Assembly (NCBI RefSeq): GCF_052030685.1
Contig: NZ_JBQAJM010000012.1
Span: forward strand, 1 to 64,000
DNA from: Caedibacter sp052030685
GTDB taxonomy: Bacteria; Pseudomonadota; Gammaproteobacteria; Francisellales; Francisellaceae
Reading direction: 5' to 3'
DNA: 64,000 nt
In this document: positions 29,258-39,427 of the stretch, one piece after another
Layout of the letters: the number at the start of each line of letters is the position of its first letter
Numbering within the stretch: the first letter of the stretch is position 1
The notes under the pieces: model-generated
What the model was told of the DNA's origin: nothing
Seen by the model: the letters and a program-made list of their open reading frames with translations, nothing else
Database searches by the model: none
Position numbers and translations under genes: made by a program

Positions 29258-30569
29258 CTTTTCTTTGCAAATTAACCCATTCAGCAATCGCATAAATGGG
29301 CGTACCCAAAAAGAATAAGATCATACCATAGTAAACAACTTCTTGCCCTGAGCCTAATATGGTCCAGAATGAATAAGCGCATGCAAGTACGGCAATAATA
29401 ATGGACATTTGCCAGAATGGACTATCTTTATCTTGTTGCTTGATCACTAAGATATTCGATATCGTCGTATAAAAATATGGCACCAATGCAGTTAACACCG
29501 CCATCAGAATAATTAATTCAAATTGTTCAACCAAGGCTTTTGACATGGTCAGTAATAGCAAAAGCGTCATTAGCACACCAGATAAGACCAAGCTAAAGCT
29601 TGGCGCACCATAGCGATTTTCTTTAGCAAAAATCTTAGGGAAGAGATTAGTCTCAGCAATAGACTTAGAGACGACTGCTGTCACCATCACCCAGCCATTT
29701 AGTGTCCCTAAACAAGCGATCACTGCGGCAATTGCGATAAATACACCACCGGCTTGACCAATAATTTCTGTCGCTGCTAGAGCAAATGGCGCATTCGAGT
29801 TTGCAAGCTCTGCCGCTGGCACCATACCCATAATCACTGTAGAGCTGGCGATATAAATAAATGCTGCAATCAATGTACCTGTTAATGTTGCCAATGGGAT
29901 GGTTTTTTGTGGGTTTTTCACTTTGCTTGCTGTCACTGCTGCAGACTCCAAACCAATAAATGCCCAAAGGGTCAATGAAGCAGCAGCACTTAATGCACTT
30001 AAACTTGAGCTATCGCTGCGATTAAACTCAAGATAATACTCTGGGTGGATATACCAAATACCCGCAAAGATAATAAATAATAGCGGAATTGTTTTACCAA
30101 TCATTGATAGCAATTGTAGCCAACCCACAATACGCGCACCAAACATATTAAAGAAAGTAATGATCCAAATAATGCCAATGGCAGCAATCGCCGTCATTAA
30201 TTTGTCTGACAAAATCGGGAAAAAGAAACTCAAATATCCCACCATTGCCAAAGAGATTGCGCAGTTTCCTACCCACAATGACACCCAATAGCCAAAACCA
30301 CTTTGGAAGCCTAGAAAGTTACCCATCCCGACGCGCACATAAGTGTAAGGTCCGCCATCAACCTTGGGTATCAGGCGACTAAAGCTGCAAAAAACAAGTG
30401 CCAACAATACCGAGCCAACCGCTGTGAAAATCCACGCCAAAATACTAATTGAACCAAACTTTGCCAGACCTGATGGCAATAAAAATATCCCCGAACCAAC
30501 CATATTGCCAGAGACTAGCGCCACTAGCATCCAAAAGCTCATATATTGATTTTTTTCATTTTGCTGCAT
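29250..30569 (-). CDS. APC family amino acid permease
   Basis: The 439-residue, roughly 12-helix carrier shows the APC helix 1 signature GNMVGSGIFLLPSG and GPYTYVRVGMGNFLGFQSG in helix 3, close to the basic amino acid/polyamine antiporter group (AdiC/PotE/ArcD-like). No decarboxylase gene is adjacent, so the exchanged pair is unknown. The 3' end sits in repeat R3. Confidence 0.88.
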   Translation of the reverse strand: MQQNEKNQYMSFWMLVALVSGNMVGSGIFLLPSGLAKFGSISILAWIFTAVGSVLLALVFCSFSRLIPKVDGGPYTYVRVGMGNFLGFQSGFGYWVSLWVGNCAISLAMVGYLSFFFPILSDKLMTAIAAIGIIWIITFFNMFGARIVGWLQLLSMIGKTIPLLFIIFAGIWYIHPEYYLEFNRSDSSSLSALSAAASLTLWAFIGLESAAVTASKVKNPQKTIPLATLTGTLIAAFIYIASSTVIMGMVPAAELANSNAPFALAATEIIGQAGGVFIAIAAVIACLGTLNGWVMVTAVVSKSIAETNLFPKIFAKENRYGAPSFSLVLSGVLMTLLLLLTMSKALVEQFELIILMAVLTALVPYFYTTISNILVIKQQDKDSPFWQMSIIIAVLACAYSFWTILGSGQEVVYYGMILFFLGTPIYAIAEWVNLQRKDG

Positions 30570-30741
30570 ACAGCAACACTCCCCGTTTTTTATATTCTCT
30601 ATTCAATAATAGTCAAAATAAATACCATAGTATAAGCGACTATTAAAGTCGCCTTTTGTTAACAGCAGTTACCATGACAGGTTTTACCCCCAATGAACAG
30701 ACACAAAATCATACGATTTCAGATAATTAAAAAGTACGCAT

Positions 30742-30776
30742 AAAAAAAAGGGTGCGCTGCCAACAGCACACCCTTT
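30742..30776 (-). terminator. rho-independent terminator of infC-rpmI-rplT
   Basis: On the minus strand AAAGGGTGTGCTG, loop TTGG, CAGCGCACCCTTT and eight T in a row form a strong terminator 20 bp after the rplT stop. Confidence 0.93.
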
Positions 30777-30796
30777 AATTCAACTAGCGCTTACTA

Positions 30797-31156
30797 TTAA
30801 GCTGCTAATGCTGATTTTGCTTTTTCAACTAATTGTGCAAATGCATCTTTGTTGAATACTGCTAACTCAGCCAATACTTTACGATCAAGTTCGATATTCG
30901 CTTTTTTCAAGCCATTAATAAATAGGCTATAGCTTAAGTCGTGCTGACGCGCTGCGGCATTTATACGCACAATCCAAAGCGCTCTGAACTGTCTTTTTCT
31001 CTGCTTACGGTCACGATACGCATATTGACCCGCTTTGATAACCGCTTGCTTAGCAACACGATACACACGCGAGCGCGCACCATAATAGCCTTTGGCTTGT
31101 TTTAAAATCTTCTTATGACGACGACGTGCTTCCACGCCTCTTTTTACTCTAGGCAT
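30797..31156 (-). CDS. rplT: 50S ribosomal protein L20
   Basis: A 119-residue basic protein beginning MPRVKRGVEARRRHKKILK, with QAYAYRDRKQRKRQFRALWI-like core, the L20 signature. It binds 23S rRNA early in 50S assembly and in E. coli represses its own operon. Last gene of the thrS-infC-rpmI-rplT cluster. Confidence 0.98.
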   Translation of the reverse strand: MPRVKRGVEARRRHKKILKQAKGYYGARSRVYRVAKQAVIKAGQYAYRDRKQRKRQFRALWIVRINAAARQHDLSYSLFINGLKKANIELDRKVLAELAVFNKDAFAQLVEKAKSALAA

Positions 31157-31190
31157 AATCTACTCCACTTTAAAAAATTGTTACTAACAC

Positions 31191-31388
31191 TTATGCATAC
31201 GGCATTTGTTGATTCAAACTTGGTACGTCTACTTTAGCAACTTGAGACATACCACGTAAATGACGCTTACGCTTAGTTGTCATCTTCGTGTTAATGTGAG
31301 CGCGGTTCGCTGAACGATGCTTAAAACCACCCTTACCTGTTCTTTTAAAGCGCTTAGCAGCACCTCGGTTTGTTTTTATTTTTGGCAT
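31191..31388 (-). CDS. rpmI: 50S ribosomal protein L35
   Basis: A 65-residue product with MPKIKTNRGAAKRFKRTG and the HLRGMSQV end typical of L35. It is 34 bp upstream of rplT and part of the same operon. Confidence 0.98.
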   Translation of the reverse strand: MPKIKTNRGAAKRFKRTGKGGFKHRSANRAHINTKMTTKRKRHLRGMSQVAKVDVPSLNQQMPYA

Positions 31389-31446
31389 AATATACTCCGC
31401 ATTTTACCATTTTTATGACATGTTCAAGCTTATACCTGACATGCGA

Positions 31447-31968
31447 TTATTTTTTCTTAGGCCCTAAGACCATAACCATTTGGCGACCTTCCATTTTCGG
31501 TCGGTGCTCAACCACGCCGTATTCGTCTAAGTCAGCTTCCAAGCGTTTAAGCATATCAACGCCTAACTCTTGATGCGCCATCTCACGACCTCTAAAACGA
31601 ACAGTGATCTTGACTTTATCGCCACTTTCAAGGAACTTTATCAGGTTGCGTAGTTTTACCTGGTAGTCCCCAATATCAGTACCAGGACGGATTTTAATTT
31701 CCTTGACCTGCATCTGCTTTTGCTTCTTTTTTGCAGCGGCTTTCTTCTTGCCTTGTTCAAACAAGAATTTGCCATAATCCATGATACGACACACTGGTGG
31801 TGCTGCCTGAGAGGCAATTTCCACCAAATCCATACCATGTTCTTCTGCCTGTGTTAACGCTTGTCTTAACGACACAACGCCAATTTGCTCTCCTTCCGGC
31901 CCGATTAAACGAACCTCTTTCGCCCTAATACTTTCATTAATCGGCGTTTTCTGGTCTGCTTTGTTAAT
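31447..31968 (-). CDS. infC: translation initiation factor IF-3 (AUU start)
   Basis: The frame is extended from a GTG at 31875 to ATT at 31968, giving 173 residues. The added 31 codons encode INKADQKTPINESIRAKEVRLIGPEG, the true IF-3 N-terminus, and an in-frame TGA lies two codons upstream of the ATT. AGGAG stands 8 nt before it. AUU initiation is the known basis of infC self-repression in E. coli, since IF-3 rejects non-AUG starts. Conserved KIRPGTDIGDYQVKL and VKITVRFRGREM are present. It follows thrS after 34 bp. Confidence 0.97.
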   Translation of the reverse strand: MNKADQKTPINESIRAKEVRLIGPEGEQIGVVSLRQALTQAEEHGMDLVEIASQAAPPVCRIMDYGKFLFEQGKKKAAAKKKQKQMQVKEIKIRPGTDIGDYQVKLRNLIKFLESGDKVKITVRFRGREMAHQELGVDMLKRLEADLDEYGVVEHRPKMEGRQMVMVLGPKKK

Positions 31969-32002
31969 AACTCAAACTCCTAATTTAGGTTTTCTAGGTC
32001 TC

Positions 32003-33919
32003 TCAACTTACTCGACCTTTTTTCTCAATTTCTGACAACAAAAGCTCAGCAAGTGCATCAATCGTCAACGCACCTAGATCGCTACCATCTTGCTTTCTGA
32101 CGGTGATTTGACCCAAAGACTGCTCTTTTTCTCCAGCAATCGCCATAAATGGCACTCGTGCTAAAGTGTGCTCGCGGATTTTAAACCCTATTTTTTCATT
32201 TCTCAAGTCAATTTGTGTACGAATACCAAGTTTTCTTAATTTTTGCTCAACTTCTTTAAGATATTGATCTTGTTTATTACTAATTCCCGTTAATACCACC
32301 TGCACCGGTGACAACCATACAGGCAATTTACCTGCATAATGCTCAATCAATACACCAATAAATCGCTCAAGTGAACCAACAATCGCACGATGCAACATCA
32401 CCGGCACTTGCTTTTCACTATTTTCATCAATAAATGTCGCCCCCAAGCGCATTGGCATGGACAAATCTAGCTGAATCGTGCCACACTGCCAACTGCGCCC
32501 TATCGCATCCTTTAAATGAAATTCAATTTTAGGACCATAAAATGCACCCTCTCCAGGCAAATAATCAAAAGCCACCTTTTGATTATGAAGCGCATCTGCT
32601 AAGGCTTTTTCTGATTTATCCCAGATATCATCAGAACCGACGCGATTTTCAGGACGAAGCGCAAGTTTGACATCAAAATCAGTAAAGCCAAAATCGCGAT
32701 AAACCTCAAAGCATTGCTCAACCATTTGTGCCACTTCAGCTTCGATCTGCGCCTCTGTACAGAAAATATGCCCATCATCTTGCGTAAAACTTCTGACACG
32801 CAACAAACCATGCAAAGCACCCGATGCTTCATTTCTATGAACCACACCAAATTCTGCCATGCGAATGGGTAAATCACGATAGCTATGCAAATGATGATTA
32901 TAAACCTGAACGCAAGTTGGGCAATTCATCGGACGAATCGCATAATCACGATTCTCTGAGTGTGTCATAAACATATTCTCAGCATACTTTGCGGCATGCC
33001 CTGACTTCTCCCACATCGAGATATCAGCGATCAATGGCGTCCTAATCTCAGTGCAACCATATTTCTCATTTGATGCACGCATATAATCTTCAACAACACG
33101 CCAGATGGCAGTGCCCTTTGGATGCCAAAAAGCAATACCAGGGGATTCTTCTTGGAAGTGATAAAGATCAAGTGCCTTACCAATCTTGCGATGATCACGT
33201 TTTTCAGCTTCTTCAAGACGTGTTAAATATTGCTTTAATTGCTTCTTATCCGCCCAACAAGTGCCATAAATACGCGTTAGCATTTCATTGTTTGAGTCAC
33301 CACGCCAATATGCGCCTGCCACACGCATTAATTTAAAAGCCTTTAGATGTGATGTATTTGGCACATGTGGTCCACGGCACAAATCGGTAAAGTCACCCTG
33401 TGAATATAAACTCAATACTTCTCCTTGCGGCAAATCAGCAATAATCTCTGCTTTATATTTCTCGCCAATAGCTTCAAAGTAAGTGATCGCATCATCACGT
33501 GATTTAACGGCACGTGTCACGACTTCCGCCTGTGCCGCTAATTCATACATCCGCTTTTCGATCTTTTCTAAATCTTCAGGTGTAAACGCACGTTCATAAG
33601 CAAAGTCATAATAAAATCCATCCTCAATCACCGGTCCAATGGTGACTTGCGCATTGGGATAAAGCTGCTTCACCGCTTGCGCCAACAAGTGCGCGCAGGA
33701 GTGACGTAAAATTTCTAAGCCTTTATCATCCTTTGCCGTAATCAATTTCACGGTTGCATCATGCTCTACAATAAAACTTGTATCTACTTCTTTGCCATTG
33801 ACAATACCAGCCAGGGTAGCTTTTGCTAAACCCTGCCCAATATCCAAGGCAACGTTATACACGGAAATAGGTTTCTCAAACGCACGCTGCGACCCGTCCG
33901 GCAAGGTAATTACAGGCAT
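32003..33919 (-). CDS. thrS: threonyl-tRNA synthetase
   Basis: The 638-residue class II synthetase has an N-terminal TGS domain (MPVITLPDGSQRAFE), the editing domain with HSCAHLLAQAVKQLYP, and the catalytic core with the MNCPTC zinc/substrate motif, RMAEFGVVHRNE (motif 2 region) and HRAIVGSLERF (motif 3). A GGAG ribosome-binding site lies 8 nt before ATG. It begins the conserved thrS-infC-rpmI-rplT cluster. Confidence 0.98.
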   Translation of the reverse strand: MPVITLPDGSQRAFEKPISVYNVALDIGQGLAKATLAGIVNGKEVDTSFIVEHDATVKLITAKDDKGLEILRHSCAHLLAQAVKQLYPNAQVTIGPVIEDGFYYDFAYERAFTPEDLEKIEKRMYELAAQAEVVTRAVKSRDDAITYFEAIGEKYKAEIIADLPQGEVLSLYSQGDFTDLCRGPHVPNTSHLKAFKLMRVAGAYWRGDSNNEMLTRIYGTCWADKKQLKQYLTRLEEAEKRDHRKIGKALDLYHFQEESPGIAFWHPKGTAIWRVVEDYMRASNEKYGCTEIRTPLIADISMWEKSGHAAKYAENMFMTHSENRDYAIRPMNCPTCVQVYNHHLHSYRDLPIRMAEFGVVHRNEASGALHGLLRVRSFTQDDGHIFCTEAQIEAEVAQMVEQCFEVYRDFGFTDFDVKLALRPENRVGSDDIWDKSEKALADALHNQKVAFDYLPGEGAFYGPKIEFHLKDAIGRSWQCGTIQLDLSMPMRLGATFIDENSEKQVPVMLHRAIVGSLERFIGVLIEHYAGKLPVWLSPVQVVLTGISNKQDQYLKEVEQKLRKLGIRTQIDLRNEKIGFKIREHTLARVPFMAIAGEKEQSLGQITVRKQDGSDLGALTIDALAELLLSEIEKKGRVS

Positions 33920-34088
33920 TATTCACTCCAGATGTTATTATTTTCATTAGGCTTGCTCTTTAAGTTTAAGCAAAGCAATAAGTCTATAGGTAGAGTATTT
34001 TCAAGTATTACCATAGCTGCTGTCAAGCGTTGTGGTTTTGTTTCAGCAGCTCCCGCTGTATTTTATACTTCAATAGACCTGATGCGAT

Positions 34089-34934
34089 CTATTTTGCCAT
34101 TTTTTGCTTAACTTCTTGACGCAAGTTTCTAACAAACTCAACCATAAACACAATAATCGTTGCCAAAATAAGCGATAGTATGATACCCAACACAATAATC
34201 ATTGGTGAGGTTAAACCAACCGGTTTATAAGACCTAATCATCCCACCATAAATAAGGACACTGTGATCAAGCGTTTTTAATTGTGATTTATAATGCTGTA
34301 TTGTTATATTGTTGCTAAACATTTGATTTTGATAGGATAAAATGGTGTTAGACAGATTATTTAACAGTGCTTGACCATTGACCGTTGCCAAGTCTTGTGA
34401 TCTAGTTAAGCTGTCCATGTTATGCTGAAATTGATTAACTGTGTCACCGTACACTTTATTTTGTTGTTGTAATTGCGCAAGGTTGAACTCAACATTCTTC
34501 TGCCAATTATTAATATTGTTGATATATTGCTGTTGTTTTTGGATATAAGCAATAAATTGAGTAAATAATTCATTAACCTGTCCTTGTTCTTTGTATTTTG
34601 CTTTGACATGAAGCATTAACTTTGCTACGTCAAACTGCATTTTATCCTTTAATTTATCTTCTGATGATTTACCATTATCTTGATATTGTTTATAGTAAAT
34701 ATCAATCAATTTTGAGAGCTTACCCTCCCCCATAACACTCATCAATTGCCCATTATCAATATAACTAGGTCCTAAAAGATAAGCGCTATATTCGTAGTTA
34801 TCTTGATGCTTAATACCATAAACAATACTCAAAATCGCACCAAGCACTACAAGAACAAACCATAATTTAATATGCTTAATTAGGGTCACCAATAAATCAC
34901 TGATGCTAATAATATCATTGTCCTGTTGTGACAT
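34089..34934 (-). CDS. wzz: Wzz-type O-antigen chain-length determinant
   Basis: A 281-residue polysaccharide co-polymerase with TM1 at about 25-44, a periplasmic coiled-coil-rich region (many Gln, Leu and Asn) and TM2 at about 245-265. The PVGLTSPMIIVLG stretch before TM2 fits the proline-rich motif of the family. It should set the length of chains made by the polymerase at 44424-45524. It is the most downstream gene of the polysaccharide cluster. Confidence 0.88.
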   Translation of the reverse strand: MSQQDNDIISISDLLVTLIKHIKLWFVLVVLGAILSIVYGIKHQDNYEYSAYLLGPSYIDNGQLMSVMGEGKLSKLIDIYYKQYQDNGKSSEDKLKDKMQFDVAKLMLHVKAKYKEQGQVNELFTQFIAYIQKQQQYINNINNWQKNVEFNLAQLQQQNKVYGDTVNQFQHNMDSLTRSQDLATVNGQALLNNLSNTILSYQNQMFSNNITIQHYKSQLKTLDHSVLIYGGMIRSYKPVGLTSPMIIVLGIILSLILATIIVFMVEFVRNLRQEVKQKMAK

Positions 34935-35066
34935 ACTTTTCCTTTTTTTCTTTTTTTTCTTTTTTGTTATCTGTTTGCAAACGCTAGCAGAAATATAATA
35001 AATTGATGATAACTATGCAATGAAAGGTTTTGGTTATTTTGATTCAACATGTTTAATAACCTTGTT

Positions 35067-36851
35067 TTACAAAGACTCGATAACTTTAAGTAAACTTTCT
35101 TTTGTCGCATTTGTTTTTAACAAACTAAGTATAGCGTTTATTTTATCACTCTCTAGATGAATGGATTGACCAATTAATAATTTATCAAAACCTGAGCTTC
35201 TGAGCTCTTCTTTTGAATAAAATAATTCTTCATACATTTTCTCACCAGGTCTCAACCCTGTGAATTCAATATTAATCTGCTCATAAGGCTTTTTACCAGA
35301 AAGCTTTATCATTTGCTCAGCAAGCTTAACGATCTTTACAGGCTCTCCCATTTCAAGCACAAAAGTTTCTCCACCTACGCCGATAGCACAAGATAAAATA
35401 ACCAATAGTGAAGCCTCTGGAATCGTCATAAAATAACGTTCAATATCTTTGTGCGTCACTGTAATGGGCCCGCCACTCTCCAATTGCTTTTTAAATAATG
35501 GGACAACGCTACCTGCAGAACCCAACACATTGCCAAAGCGTGTGATCATGAACTTTGTATGTTCACTTTTTTGAGCATTCACATATAACTCAGCCACGCG
35601 CTTTGTCGCGCCCATAACGTTTGTTGGATTAACAGCTTTATCCGTTGACACAAGAAGAAAGCGCTCGACTTTATATTGCAGACTCAAATCAACAACCTGC
35701 TTAGTCCCTAAAATATTGTTTTGAATGGCTATTTCTGGCTGATCTTCCAACAGTGGCACATGCTTATATGCTGCCGCATGAAAGACGACATCAATTTTAT
35801 TTCTCTCAAACACCTGCGTTAGTGCCTCGGTATCTATTACACTTGCCAGAATAAACTGTAAGTCTGTTTGACAAGGATATGCACTAAGCTCTTTCTCAAT
35901 CAAATAGAGATTATATTCACTATGATCCAAAATAATGAGTGTTTTTGGAGATGATTTTTTGAGTAACTGACGGCATATCTCAGAGCCAATAGATCCAGCA
36001 CCACCTGTGACCAATATTGCTTTATCCAGATAGGCTTTATCCAATTCATTTGAGTTAATAATAACCTGGTCGCGCCCCAGAAGATCTTCAATTTTTATCT
36101 CTTGCAAATCAGTCAGTTTAGCGCCGTGTGTTAACTCCATTAACGATGGTAAAATTTTAACAGGCAAGCCAAGCTTTGAGACTTTCTGATACAGCGTTTG
36201 TAATTTTACTTTATCAAGTGATGGAATAGCGATTAAAACTTCGTCTGCTGGGTGTTTTGTTAAAAAATCTCGCTCGTCTAGGAAGTTAACAGGTCCAATG
36301 ATTTTATTATTACGTAATAACTTACCATGCAATGCTTTATCATCATCAAAGATACCTAAGACATTATAAGGTCGATTAAGCGCATCATTCTCACGTAAAA
36401 ATAAACTTGCACCACTCCCCCCCCCAATGATAATCAGTTTCTTTGCATGCTTTTTCCTCATTCCCAACAAATACTGCCGGTAAAAAAATCGTCCTGCTAA
36501 AGTAATTAAAAGCGTCAATACCGGATAAAACAGTACTTCAGAGCGAGCAATAAAATCCATCCTATTAGCAATAAACTCTAGACCAAAAAAAATAATCACT
36601 CCCAAAATAACTGAATAAATATTCCTCTTTAAGTCTTCTGCCGACACTGTTTTCCATAGCGAGGCATAGGTACGAAAAATCTTGGTTGATATAGCAAATG
36701 CAATCGCTATAAATATAAACTGTCGAAAACTAAAACCACTTACTCTTCCCCATATAAGCGCATGCACAATCCCCCATGAGAGTAAGGCTGAGAAAATATC
36801 GTAAACAAAGACAATCCACGCACTTTTATTTTTTATTAGGCTTATTTTCAT
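35067..36851 (-). CDS. pglF: PglF/WbpM-like UDP-GlcNAc 4,6-dehydratase
   Basis: A 594-residue membrane-anchored dehydratase: about four N-terminal helices, a first nucleotide-binding module with IIGGGSGAS, then the catalytic Rossmann domain with VTGGAGSIGSE. NVMGATKR shows the Met-x3-Lys active site characteristic of PglF/WbpM/FlaA1 enzymes in place of Tyr-x3-Lys. It would convert UDP-GlcNAc to the 4-keto-6-deoxy sugar. With the next two genes this is the UDP-diNAc-bacillosamine pathway; the name is by family and context. Confidence 0.85.
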   Translation of the reverse strand: MKISLIKNKSAWIVFVYDIFSALLSWGIVHALIWGRVSGFSFRQFIFIAIAFAISTKIFRTYASLWKTVSAEDLKRNIYSVILGVIIFFGLEFIANRMDFIARSEVLFYPVLTLLITLAGRFFYRQYLLGMRKKHAKKLIIIGGGSGASLFLRENDALNRPYNVLGIFDDDKALHGKLLRNNKIIGPVNFLDERDFLTKHPADEVLIAIPSLDKVKLQTLYQKVSKLGLPVKILPSLMELTHGAKLTDLQEIKIEDLLGRDQVIINSNELDKAYLDKAILVTGGAGSIGSEICRQLLKKSSPKTLIILDHSEYNLYLIEKELSAYPCQTDLQFILASVIDTEALTQVFERNKIDVVFHAAAYKHVPLLEDQPEIAIQNNILGTKQVVDLSLQYKVERFLLVSTDKAVNPTNVMGATKRVAELYVNAQKSEHTKFMITRFGNVLGSAGSVVPLFKKQLESGGPITVTHKDIERYFMTIPEASLLVILSCAIGVGGETFVLEMGEPVKIVKLAEQMIKLSGKKPYEQINIEFTGLRPGEKMYEELFYSKEELRSSGFDKLLIGQSIHLESDKINAILSLLKTNATKESLLKVIESL

Positions 36852-36890
36852 TATTATCCCTTTTACTCCTCACTTTTATCTAAAAGTGAA

Positions 36891-38057
36891 CTACATACTT
36901 GCTTGCTCTAGAACTTTTGTAATTATATTTATACTATTTTCAATATCATCATCTGATAATGTTGGATGGCACAACAACATCAAGCTCCTCTCCCCTATAC
37001 GTTTAGCATTAGCTAGTGGGTTATGCAGGCTATACTCACTGCCCATAAAAGCTTTTTCTTTATATATCTCTGAACAACTGCCACTAAAGCAGCTTACCCC
37101 TCTTGAGGTAATCTCTACTATCAAGTTATCACGACTCCAACCCTCTTTTAGTCTGCCCTCATTAACTAACAAATAATATTTATAAAACGCGTGAATTATA
37201 TCATTTGAATAATTTGGAGTTTCAACCGCTTCAAAGTTAGAAAAGGCATTTGTATATGCTTGTGCAATCTCATTTCTTCTAGCAAGCCAATTTGGTAGTT
37301 TTTTCAACTGCATTCTACCAATTGCAGCCTGCATTTCAGTCATCCTGAAATTGGAGCCAAATGATCCATGTAACCACCTAAAACCAGCCTCATGTTTATT
37401 ATGAAAGACTGCATCATAACTTTTACCATGATCTTTATAGCTCCACGCTCGTTTAAAAAGACTTTCATCATTACAAACTAACATACCTCCTTCGCCACCG
37501 GTTGTCATAATTTTATCCTGACAAAATGAAAATGAGCCAAAGTGCCCCCATGAACCTATCTTTTTCCCCTTATACTCAGCACCATGAGCTTGAGCACAAT
37601 CCTCTATAACATAAATTCCTTTTGCTAATGCCAACTTCATAATTTCATCCATTTCACATGGATAACCTGCAAGATGAACTGGAATAATCGCTTTTGTTTT
37701 ATCAGTACATTTTTCTGCAATCGTAGCAGCTGTTATATTACCAGTATGAGAATCAACATCTGCCAGAACAGGAATCGCACCTACAGCAACAATGGCACTT
37801 GCCGAGGCAATAAATGTTCTTGGTGTCGTAATAACTTCATCACCATAACCCACATCACAAGCACGAAGTGCTAACTCCAGACTTACCGTTCCATTTGATA
37901 ATGAAATGGCATAATCACAATCAATAAATTTAGCGAACTCTTCCTCAAACAGCTTGCACTCGTTGCCAGTCCAATAATTTACTTTGCCACTTCTTAAAAC
38001 TTTTTCAACTGCCAAAATTTCATCTTCAGCAAAGTGCGGCCATGCGCCTAACGTCAT
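36891..38057 (-). CDS. DegT/DnrJ/EryC1 sugar aminotransferase (PglE/WeeJ-like)
   Basis: This 388-residue PLP aminotransferase has the WTGNECKLFEEEFA opening, HLAGYPCEMDEIM, EDCAQAHGAEYKGK and the PLP lysine in FCQDKIMTTGGEGG. The family member next to PglC- and PglD-like genes normally adds the C4 amino group to the keto sugar made by PglF. It lies between the dehydratase and the acetyltransferase on the same strand. Confidence 0.87.
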   Translation of the reverse strand: MTLGAWPHFAEDEILAVEKVLRSGKVNYWTGNECKLFEEEFAKFIDCDYAISLSNGTVSLELALRACDVGYGDEVITTPRTFIASASAIVAVGAIPVLADVDSHTGNITAATIAEKCTDKTKAIIPVHLAGYPCEMDEIMKLALAKGIYVIEDCAQAHGAEYKGKKIGSWGHFGSFSFCQDKIMTTGGEGGMLVCNDESLFKRAWSYKDHGKSYDAVFHNKHEAGFRWLHGSFGSNFRMTEMQAAIGRMQLKKLPNWLARRNEIAQAYTNAFSNFEAVETPNYSNDIIHAFYKYYLLVNEGRLKEGWSRDNLIVEITSRGVSCFSGSCSEIYKEKAFMGSEYSLHNPLANAKRIGERSLMLLCHPTLSDDDIENSINIITKVLEQASM

Positions 38058-38178
38058 TCAAAAATCCTCTACTAATGTAAAAGTTAAATTTCAAAATTTT
38101 TAGATCTCTTGCTGTTATACACAACACGTTTACTATAAGGTTTGCGAATGGAAGTATACAGCTAACATTCACAATATT

Positions 38179-38808
38179 CTATTCCTTTCTTTTAGCAGGA
38201 ACTCCAACATAAGTACCTGACTCTGTAATATTGCAAACTACACTCGCTCCACAGCCTATTATTGAGTCATTCACTATATGGATACATTGGCGAATCACTG
38301 AGTTAGCACCAATATAGACTTTTTCATCTACGCAACATCCTCCACACACCACCGCTCCGGGAGATAACTGTGAGTGACTCAAGATACTGACATCATGTTC
38401 GATAATAACCCCTGTATTAATGATTACATTAGCTCCTATATTACTATCTGGATTGATAATAACACCCGCTAAAATAACACTTCCTTCACTTACTATAACA
38501 TTGCGAGCGATTATACTTTGAGGGTGGATAATTGTTGCGGCATGATAGCCTTGCTTTTTATACTTTAAAAACTGCTCTTTTCTCGTATTGTCACAGCCTA
38601 TAGCAACGATAAAACAATCTATTTTTTTCCCACTCAAATGAGAGGAGTGAATAACCTCATACCCTAGAATTGTTTTCCCGTTTTCAGGAATTGGGTCATC
38701 CTGAATAACAGCCTGAATAGTGTATTTACCTTGAGCTAATATTGCATCCACTACAACCTTGGCATGCCCGCCTGCACCGATAACTACGATATTTTCACCT
38801 TTACTCAT
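38179..38808 (-). CDS. pglD: PglD/NeuD-like sugar O/N-acetyltransferase
   Basis: A 209-residue protein with an N-terminal Rossmann-like domain (IVVIGAGGHAKVVVDAI) and a left-handed beta-helix of hexapeptide repeats (NPDSNIGANVIINTGVIIEHD). His in the EHDVS segment is the likely catalytic base. It would acetylate UDP-4-amino sugar to UDP-diNAc-bacillosamine. It overlaps the transferase gene by 8 nt. Confidence 0.87.
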   Translation of the reverse strand: MSKGENIVVIGAGGHAKVVVDAILAQGKYTIQAVIQDDPIPENGKTILGYEVIHSSHLSGKKIDCFIVAIGCDNTRKEQFLKYKKQGYHAATIIHPQSIIARNVIVSEGSVILAGVIINPDSNIGANVIINTGVIIEHDVSILSHSQLSPGAVVCGGCCVDEKVYIGANSVIRQCIHIVNDSIIGCGASVVCNITESGTYVGVPAKRKE

Positions 38809-39427
38809 CGCTTCTTGCGCTCCCTGTAAACTTCTCCATCGTTACATGCTTGCCACTGGATATATCACTACGCTTTATCACTTTTAAAAAAGTCATCCAT
38901 AATATTTTTAAATCCAATAAAAAAGTTCTATTCTCTACATACCAAACATCTAGCTCAAACTTCTCCTCCCAAGTTATAGCATTACGCCCATTCACCTGAG
39001 CCCAACCTGTAATTCCTGGTTTCACCAAATGTCTTCTTGCTTGTCGAGAATTATACAAAGGTAAATACTCAACCAACAATGCACGAGGACCAACAAAACT
39101 CATATCGCCTTTTAACACATTATATAATTGAGGAAGCTCATCTAAACTAGTACTCCTTAGAAATTTCCCAAACTTAGTTAGCCTTTGTTCATCTGGCAGT
39201 AACTCACCATGAACATCCACCTTATCATTCATCGTACGAAATTTATAGATAGTAAATATTTTGCCATTCTTTCCTGGACGTTCTTGTTTGAACAAAACAG
39301 GACGACCAAGCTTAACTCCAATTAAAACACTAGTCACTAACAGAATTGGTAAACTCACAACAAGAATAACACATGCTAAAAATTTATCTAAAAACAACTT
39401 CATCTTTAAATCTTCTTCACTATACAT
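38801..39427 (-). CDS. pglC: PglC-like initiating sugar-phosphate transferase
   Basis: A small (208 residues) monotopic phosphoglycosyltransferase: one hydrophobic N-terminal helix, FKQERPGKNGKIFTIYKFRTM, the LRSTSLDELPQLYNVLKGDMSFVGPR block with the catalytic Asp-Glu pair, and PGITGWAQVNGR. It starts the repeat unit by moving sugar-1-phosphate to undecaprenyl phosphate at the inner membrane. ATG 39403 (MKLFLDKF) may be the true start; the longer frame overlaps an epimerase remnant. Confidence 0.88.
   Translation of the reverse strand: MYSEEDLKMKLFLDKFLACVILVVSLPILLVTSVLIGVKLGRPVLFKQERPGKNGKIFTIYKFRTMNDKVDVHGELLPDEQRLTKFGKFLRSTSLDELPQLYNVLKGDMSFVGPRALLVEYLPLYNSRQARRHLVKPGITGWAQVNGRNAITWEEKFELDVWYVENRTFLLDLKILWMTFLKVIKRSDISSGKHVTMEKFTGSARSDE

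Noticed and set aside
30640..30665. GCGACT/AGTCGC hairpin as terminator
   Set aside because: The T-rich side is on the plus strand, where no gene ends; both neighbours are on the minus strand.
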